This document shows, in pieces, positions 56,376 to 64,000 of a stretch of DNA of 64,000 nt. The first letter of the stretch is position 1. Each line of letters begins with the position of its first letter. The stretch is from Ricinus communis (lineage: Eukaryota; Streptophyta; Magnoliopsida; Malpighiales; Euphorbiaceae). The notes under the pieces are model-generated. The model made no database searches. It was not told the DNA's origin and was given only the letters and a program-made list of their open reading frames with translations. A program made the position numbers and the translations under genes. Location of the stretch: positions 12,094,802-12,158,801 of the forward strand of contig NC_063258.1 in assembly GCF_019578655.1 (NCBI RefSeq). Reading direction: 5' to 3'.

Positions 56376-59300
56376 TGGGACAACAAGAGCTGTTGACCAG
56401 TCAACTCCTCTTCAGTTCTTGATTTAACTTTAGTTTATTCATCATTCTTTGTTTATTTATTCATATTTAGCTTCTTATTTCTTCTTCATATGGAATTAGG
56501 ACTTTCACACTATAAGAACTATATGCAACTGATATAAGAACTATATGCAACTGATATAAGAACTATATGCAACTGAATACTTTATGGTAGTCTGCATATT
56601 ATTTTAGTTTTCTACCTTGCGGGAAATCCAGTTATGCATTCTCACAAGAACTTTGTGGACTTATGAAGACCTTCACTAGCAAATCTAGATTTGGAATCGA
56701 GGCACGCCCCAATATTCCAATTCAAGATTTGGACCATTGCGATCTCCATCATTCCATGTTCCTTTAGGCGTGAGGACTCCTAATGACATAAGGATTAGTG
56801 TAAGGAATCATAGGAATAAAGCTTGACCGGTGGCATTGGGGAGTGACTTAATGATCTAGTAGGACGAGACACAAATCCACACGCATAAAATCATGTTGCT
56901 TTCGATTAATCCAAGCAAGAATGCATGCGTTTTGATGTTTGTGACATATATAATTATATCATTTTGGCCGGGGTGTTATTAGGTATGCCCACATGGATTT
57001 TCTGTTGTTTTTGTTATTCTAGCTTAGGAAATTTGGGACTACGAGAGTTGTTGACCAGTCAACTCCTCTTTGTCTAGTATGATGGTTTAGTTTCATTTGG
57101 GGAGCATAAACACCACTCTTAAGAAAAAGCGCTTGGAAGCAATAATTATAGACACCGATCCAATGCTTAGACGAATGCGAAGAAAGAAAATTAGTTAATC
57201 AAGTACTAATATCATTCTTCGAATGATCGTCGATGAATCTTTGGATAGGCACAAGGACTCCTGATGACACAAGGTTGGGCGTAAGGAATCATGGAAATGA
57301 AATTAATAAGCTTGACTGGTGGCATTAGGGCTTAGCTTGATGATCAAGCATGAAAGACGTAAACCCAAGCGCATAAGGAAGAAATCATGTTATTTTTTAT
57401 TAATTCAAGCGTAATACAAGCCGAAATTCGAGCGCTTTGATGTTTGAAATGCATATAATGCAGTAATTTAGGTCGGAGTGTTTTTAGATAGGCCCACTCG
57501 AATTTACCCTTATTTCTATTAAGCTAAAATTTTAGACTACAAGAGTTGTTGCCTAGTCAACTCCTCTCTAGTTCTTGATTTGACTTTATTTTATTAAACT
57601 TTCTTTATTCATGTATTCATATTTAGCTTCTAATCTCTTCTGCTTATGGAATAAGGGCTTTTACACTATAAAAATTGCATGCAACCAAAAACTTGAGGCT
57701 AATGAACATATTATTTTGGTTTTCTACCTTGCAGGAAATCATGTCATTGGTTCTTTCAAGAAATTTGTGGACTTATCAACACTCGCACTACCGAGCATAG
57801 ACTTATCCATCACGTCCTTCTTTTCGCTTGTTTTCTTTATCTATGCTTGTATTTAAATAAATTTGATTTGATCCTCACGCTTAGCCGTATGAAAGAGAAC
57901 AATAAACATATTACTTCTTTCCTCATTGGATATGAAATCCTACGTATATTCTCATTTCTTTGGTTTGTTTTGTGTCTCTCTTTCTAATCTCTATATAATA
58001 TGTTGGTTTGGTTTTATATAGGGAGCATAAACATGAGTGTTGAGTGAAAGTGCGTAGAAGCGACAATCATAGGCACTGATATAATGCTTAGAGGAATGTG
58101 AAGAAAGAAACTTAGTTGATTGTGTACTGGTATTATTCTCTGAAGAATTGTAGAGGAATCTTTTAAAGGAAAGAGGGAATAACAAGAATTGAGTCATGCC
58201 CAAATATTTTAACTCAGGATTTACACTGTTAGGATCTCCATCCTTCCTTCTTCCTCTAAGCACAAGGACTCTTGATGATGCAAGGTTGGGCGTAAGGAAT
58301 CAAGGGAATGCAATTAACAAGCTTGACATGTGGCATTGGGGCTTAGCTTGATGATCAAGCGAAAAGACGTAAATCCACGTGCGTAAGGGAGAAATCATGT
58401 TCTTTTTTATTAATCCAAGTGTAATACAAGCCAAAATTCAAGTACTTTAATGTTTGAAATGCATATAATGAAGTAATTTATGTCAGAGTGTTTTTAGGTA
58501 GGCCCACACAAATTTATCCTTATTTTTATTAAGCTAGCTTATAAAATTTGGGACTATGAGAGTTGTTGCCCGGTCAACTCCTCTCTAGTTCTTGATTTGA
58601 CTTAAAATCTTTATTTATTTATTCATATTTAGCTTCTAGTCTCTTCTTCTTATGGAATGAGGGCTTTTACACTATAAAAACCGCATGCAACCGAATATTT
58701 GAGGCTAATGAGCATATTATTTTAATTTTCTACATTGCAGGAAATCAAGTTATGTGTTCTTTTAAGAAATTTATCAACTTATCAACACTTGTGCTAGGGG
58801 GCATAGACTTATTTCTCACATCCTTCCTTTCTCTTATGTTCTTTGTCAATGCTTGTGTTTAAATCAATTCGATTTGATCCTTATGCTTAGCCATATAGAA
58901 GAGAATAAAGAACTTATGGTATCTTTCCTTATCTGATATGAAATCTTACCTATATTCTCATTTTATTTTTTTCTCTTGTATGTCTCTTTCTAATCTCTAT
59001 GTAGTATGTTGCTTTGATTTTATATGGGGAGCATAAAAATGAGTGTTGTTTGAATGCTCATGGAAGCGGCAATCATAAGCACTGATCCAATGCTTCAAAG
59101 AATGCAAAGAAAGAAAATTTGTTGATCATATAGTGATATCATTCTCCGAATGATCATGGAGGAATATTTTAGATGAAAGAAGAAGCGTCGAGAATGGAGG
59201 CATGCCCAAATATTCTGACTCAGGATTTGCACCATTAGGATCTTCATCCTTCATTGTCCTTCTAGACATGAGGACTTCTGATGACACAAGGTTGGGCATA

Positions 59301-60296
59301 AGAAATCATGGGAACGCAATTAACAAGCTTGACCGATGCATTAGGGAGTAGCTTGATAATCGAGCAAGAGAGATGTAAATCCACATGCGTAAGGATGAAA
59401 TCAAGTTTTTTCGATTAATCCAAGCGTAATACAAGTCAGAATTCGAGCGCTTTGATCTTTAAAATGGATATAATGAAGTAATTTTGGTCAGATTTTTTTT
59501 AGTAGGCCCACCCGAATTTACCTTATTTTTATTAAGTTGCCTTATAAAATTTAAGACTAAGAGAGTTGTTGCCCAGTCAACTCCTCCATTGTTCTTGATT
59601 TGACTTTAATTTATCAATCTTTATCTATTTATTTATTTATTCATATTTAGCTTCTAGTCTCTTCTTCTTATGGAATGAGGGCTTTCGCACTATAAAAGAT
59701 GCACGCAACTGAATAGTTGATGCTAATGAGCATATTATTTGAGTTTTCTACTATGGAGAAAATCAATTATGGGTTCTTTCAAGAAATTTGTGGACTTATC
59801 AATATTCGCACTAGCGAGCATAGACTTATCCCCCACGTCTTTCCTTTCTCTTGTGTTCTTTGTCTATGCTTTTGTTTAAATCAATTTGATTTGATCCTTA
59901 CACTAGCCATATGGAAGAGAACAAAGAACCATGTGATTTCTTTCTTTATTATATCTGAAGTCCTACATATATTCTCATTTTCTTTATTTCTTTTATGTCT
60001 ATCTTTCTAATCTCTATCTAGTAATGTTGGTTTGGTTTTATATGGGGAGCATAAACACGAGTATTGAGTGAAAGCGTGTGGAAGCGACAATTATAGGCAC
60101 TGATCTAGTGCTTATAGGAATATAAAGAAAGAATATTAGTTGATCGTGTACTGGTATCATTCTCTGAATGATCGCAGAGGAATCTTTTAGAGGAAAGAGG
60201 GAACACCAAGAATCGAGTCATGCCCAAATATTTTAACTCAAGATTTGCATCATTAGGATCTTCATCCTTCCTTCTTCCTCAAGGCACGAGGACTCA
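56376..60296 (-). repeat. 1-kb satellite block, reverse (best tandem stretch)
   Basis: Dyads at 56,392, 57,050, 57,548, 58,565 and 59,568. The last three are 1,017 and 1,003 bp apart, showing head-to-tail full monomers. TATA-like 'cactataaaa' at about 57,665, 58,670 and 59,690 on the plus strand, followed by GCATGCAA or GCACGCAA. The deleted-type junction is at about 57,071 and the recurrent 'gatttggaatcgagg' junction at 56,684-56,700. Confidence 0.9.
56511..56576. repeat. 22-bp unit tandemly triplicated
   Basis: Three perfect copies of TATAAGAACTATATGCAACT plus GA, exactly at the TATA-like position of the satellite monomer, where other copies have a single TATAAAAACCGCATGCAAC-like sequence. 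Confidence 0.95.
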
Positions 60297-60420
60297 TGTA
60301 AAGGGAGTTATTGAATATTGATTATTTTGGAGTTAATTCTCTTCTTTTGTTCTTTATGAACTTGGTGAATTTATCAAGTGAAGGCTTAGTATTTTACAAA
60401 TTTAGTTTAATCTAAGCAAG
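60297..60420 (+). mobile_element. LTR fragment (5' terminus)
   Basis: TGTAAAGGGAG onward matches the minus-strand LTR start at 33,851-33,730. It joins satellite at both ends, and the left junction is at the same satellite position ('cacgaggactc') as at 33,851. Confidence 0.8.
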
Positions 60421-60558
60421 AACTTTATGGACATGTGAAGACTTGAACTAGCAAGTCTAGACTTATTGCTCATGTCCTTTCTTTCTTTTGTGTTCTCTGT
60501 CTACCCTTGTGTTTAAATCAATTCGATTTGATCCTTGCGCTTAGCCATATAGAAGAGA
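60421..60558 (-). repeat. Satellite fragment, reverse
   Basis: Corresponds to 'caagaactttgtggac ... gccatatagaagagaa' of the repeat. Confidence 0.82.
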
Positions 60559-60745
60559 ATTGGGCTTTATTAAACTTAATTCCCCATATGGATTTGGTTC
60601 TTTGGTCTAAATACCTTGAATAAGCCCATTTAAGGCCAGCTTCATTCTTTTGGCTCTAGCTCTTGTAATTGGGCCTCCCTTGACATTGGCTTAGAACATG
60701 ATCTCCTTGACTTGGTTAGCTACTTGGCTCCTTGGGCTTTGGATT
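60559..60745 (-). mobile_element. Gypsy polyprotein-tail fragment
   Basis: The minus strand reads 'GGPITRARAKRMKLALNGLI' then 'QGI' and a stop, the same tail found inside LTRs elsewhere in the window. Bounded by satellite on both sides with no LTR termini. Confidence 0.85.
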
Positions 60746-63700
60746 TGCATTACTTCCTCTAGGCACGATGACTTCTGATGACATAAGGATTGGCATAAGG
60801 AATTATAGAAACTTAATTGACAAGCTTGATTGGTGGCATTTGAGATTAGCTTGATGATCAAGCAGGACAAGACGTAAATCCACACTCATAACGGAGAAAT
60901 CATGTTGTTTTTTTTATTAATCCAAGCATAATACAACAGGCAATGTGAGCGTTTTGATATTTGGGCCACATATAATGAACAAATTTGGGTCAAATCATTA
61001 TTAAGTAGGCCCACATGAATTTTTTCTTATTTTTGTTAAGCTGGCTCATAAAATTTAGGACCATAAGAGTTGTTGATCAGTCAACTACACTTTCGTACTA
61101 TAAAAATCGCATGCAATCGAATATTTATGGGCAGTGAGCATATTATTTGAGTTTTCTACCTTATAGAAAATCAAGATATGGGTTCTTGCGAGAATATTAC
61201 AGACTTATCAAGACTCATTCTAGCGAACATAGACTTATGACTTACATCCTTCCTTCCTTTTATGTCCTTTGTTGACCCTTATGTTTAAGTCAATGCAAAG
61301 AGAGAAAATTAGTTGATTGAGTATTGATATCATTCTCATAATGATTGCGACAAATATTTTAGTGGAAATATGGAATGTCGTAAATCGAGGCATGCTCCAA
61401 TATTCCAATTCAGGATTTGCACCATTAGGATCTCCATCGTTCTATATTCCTCTAGGCATGAGGACTCCTAATGACACAAGGATTGGTGTAAGGTATCATG
61501 GGAATACAGTTGATAAGCTTAACCAATGGCATTGGGGTGTGACTTGATGATCAAGTAGGATGGGACATAAATCCACACATGTAAGGAAGAAATCACGTTG
61601 CTTTTGATTAACCCAAGCGGGAATGCAAGCATTTTGCTGTTTGAGACTCATGTTATTATGTATAAACGAGTTTTCCCATATTTTTGTTATTCTATTCTGG
61701 CTCAAAAAATTTGGGACTACAAGAGTTGTTGACAGTCAACTCCTCTTTGTTTAGTATAATGGTTTAGTTTTATTTGGGGAGCATAAACAATTCTATTTGG
61801 AGAAAGTGTGTGGAAGCGACAATTATAGGCATCAATCTAATGCTTGGATGAATGCGAAGAAAGAAAATTAGTTAATCAAGTATTAATTTCATTCTCCAAA
61901 TGATCCCGAATGAATTTTATGGAGGAAAGAGGGAATGACGAGAATAGAAGCACTCCCTAATATTCTGATTCAGGATTTGCACCATTGGGATCTCCATCAT
62001 TCCATGTTCCTCTAGGCACGAAGACTCCCGATGACACAAGGAATCATGGGAATGCAATTGACAAGCTTGACCGATAGCATTGACTTGCTTATCTAGCAGG
62101 ACGAGACACAAATCCACAAACATAAGGTAGAAATCATGTTGTTGCTTTTAGTTAATCTAAGCGGGAATGTGCAAGTTATGTTGTACAAGACACATAAAGT
62201 AATGTAATTTGGGCCAGAGTATTATCAGGTATGCCTACATGAATTATTCCTTAATATCATTAAGTTGGCTCATAAATTGAGACTACAAGAGTTATTAACC
62301 AATCAACTCCTCTTTGGTTCTTGACTTGACTATAGTTTATTCATCTCTCTTTATTTATTTATTCATATTTAGCTTGTAGTTTCTTCTTCTCATGGAATGA
62401 TGGCTTATGCACTCTAAAAACTGCATGCAACTCAATACTTGAGGCTAGTAAGCATACTATTTCAGTTTTCTACCTTGCGAAAAATCAAGTTATGGTTTCT
62501 TTTAAGAAATTTGCAAAATTATTGACACTCGTACTAGCGAACATAGACTTATCGCTCACATCTTTCCTTTCTCTGTGTTCTTTCTATACCCATGTGTTTA
62601 AAACAATTTGATTTGATCCTTTTGCTTAGCTATATAAAAAGAACAAAGAACTTGTGATTTCTTTCCTTATCGGATTTGAAATCCTACCTATGTTCTCATT
62701 TTGTTTGTTTCTTTTGTGCCACTTTTTCTAATCTCTATCTAGTTTAATGGTTTGGTTTTATGAGAATAAACACGAGTGTTGATTGAAAATTCCTAGAAGC
62801 GGCAGTCATAGGCATCGATCCAATGCTTGGATAAATGCGAAGAAAGAAAATTAGCTGATCGAGTATTGATATCATCCTTAAAATGATAACGAATGAATCT
62901 TTTGGAGGATAGAAGGAATGATGAGAATGGAAGCATGCCCTAATATGCCAATTCAAGATTTGCACCATCGGTTTATCTATCATTCCATGTTCCTCTGTGC
63001 ACAAGGACTCCTAATTACACATGGATTAGTGTAAGAAGTTATCGGAACGCAATTGATAAGCTTGACCAATGGTATTGTAGTGTGACTTGATGATCTAGCA
63101 GGATGAGACGCAAATCCACATGCGTAAGGGAGAAATCATGTTACTTTCAATTAATCTAAGCGAGAATGCACATGTTTTAATTTGTATGATGTATATAATT
63201 ATCTAATTTAGACCAGGGTGTTATTCGGTATGCCTACACGAATCCTCCCTTGCTTTTATTATTCTGGCCCACAAAATTGACTACGAGAGTTGTTGACTAG
63301 TCAACTCCTCTTTGTCTAGTATGATGGTTTGGTTTTATTTAGGGAGTATAAACTCGATTGTTGATAGAAAGCTCGTGGAAGCGACAATCATAGGCACTGA
63401 TCAAGTACTTAGATGAATGCAAAGAAAGAACATTAGTTGATTGAGTAGTGATATCATTCTTTGGATGATTGCATATGAATCCTATGTAGGATAAGGGGAA
63501 CGATGAGAATTGAGGAATGCCTAAATATTCTGATTCAGGATTTGAATCATTGGAATCTTCATCATTCCTTATTTCTCTAGGCATGAGGACACCTGATGGC
63601 ACAAGGATTAGCGTAAGGAATCAAGAGAACACAATTGACAAGGTTGACCGGTGTCATTGAGGCTTAGATTGATGATTAAGCCGGACGAGATGTAAATCCA

Positions 63701-64000
63701 CGCATGTAAGGGAGAAATTATGTTGCTTTTGATTAATCTAAGCATGAATGAGTATGTTTTGATGTTTTGGAGGCATATAATGAAGTATATTGGGTCGAAG
63801 TGTTATTAGGTACACCCACACAAATTTCCTCTTATTTTCATTAAGGAGTCATAGGAAAGCAATTGATAATCTTGATTAGTGGCATTGGGGCATGACTTGA
63901 TGATCAAACAACATGAGACGCAAATCGACAAGCATAAAGGAGAAATATTGCTTTGGATTAATACAAGTCAGAATGCAACCATTTTGATATTTTGGATGAA
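60746..64000 (-). repeat. 1-kb satellite block, reverse
   Basis: Dyads at 61,072, 61,728 (one base missing in the centre), 62,294 (decayed) and 63,292 (perfect GTTGACTAGTCAAC). Spacings of 656, 566 and 998 bp show deleted and full forms mixed. It continues past the window end. Open frames at 61,917-62,123, 62,744-63,004 and 63,339-63,602 (minus) are recurrent satellite frames. Confidence 0.88.

Noticed and set aside
1..64000. Host protein-coding gene
   Set aside because: All frames above about 60 codons are retroelement parts, recurrent satellite frames or unsupported. I saw no exon-intron structure or conserved cellular domain.

Overview
This window looks like repeat-dense, AT-rich heterochromatin of a plant nuclear genome, probably a eudicot. 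It holds no recognisable host gene, no tRNA or rRNA gene and no prokaryotic feature. Almost every base I could assign belongs to decayed LTR retrotransposons or to one unfamiliar repeat family of about 1 kb. The plant assignment rests on Ty3/gypsy coding remnants of Athila/Tat and chromovirus type, primer-binding sites matching plant tRNA-Asp and initiator tRNA-Met, and a solo LTR of the plant TRIM element Cassandra with its 5S-rRNA-like block. Species cannot be named from the sequence alone.

Layout. 1-1,713: Athila-like pol remnant (+). 1,714-4,743: satellite copy and LTR fragments. 4,744-6,931 and 12,700-13,140: a chromovirus-like element (B, minus), split by a full-length non-autonomous element (A, 6,932-12,699, minus) with matching LTRs, a tRNA-Asp primer site and an exact 5-bp target duplication CTCCT. 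13,776-16,535: satellite. 16,829-20,375: element C (+; LTR, tRNA-Met primer site, gag, protease, truncated RT). 20,376-23,700: element D (minus; LTR, integrase, RNase H, RT, gag). 23,701-49,680: satellite in both orientations, broken by LTR pieces (24.4, 25.9, 30.5, 32.7 and 35.0 kb), a solo LTR of family A (36,202-37,680, target duplication ATCCA) and the Cassandra LTR (38,967-39,283). 49,681-56,314: element G (minus), an Athila/Tat-like gag-protease element without RT or integrase. 56,376-64,000: satellite again with two LTR scraps.

The most distinctive content is the 1-kb repeat. It fills about 29 kb (roughly 45%) of the window, in both orientations. About 34 copies carry a short dyad (GTTGAC-NN-GTCAAC or a decayed form). 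Full-length copies carry a TATA-like motif on one strand. Internally deleted subfamilies (about 0.55 kb and 0.23 kb) and particular inversion junctions recur at separate places, so rearranged forms were themselves amplified. I do not recognise the family. A second theme is that several LTRs contain the 'GPITRSKAK' tail of the gypsy polyprotein between their terminal TG and CA and are followed directly by a primer-binding site, so the reading frame probably runs into the LTR.

There is no functional gene network here. Every coding segment is a retroelement fragment with stops, frameshifts or internal deletions. Boundaries given without a terminal TG/CA or target duplication are estimates, usually good to about 10-50 bases.
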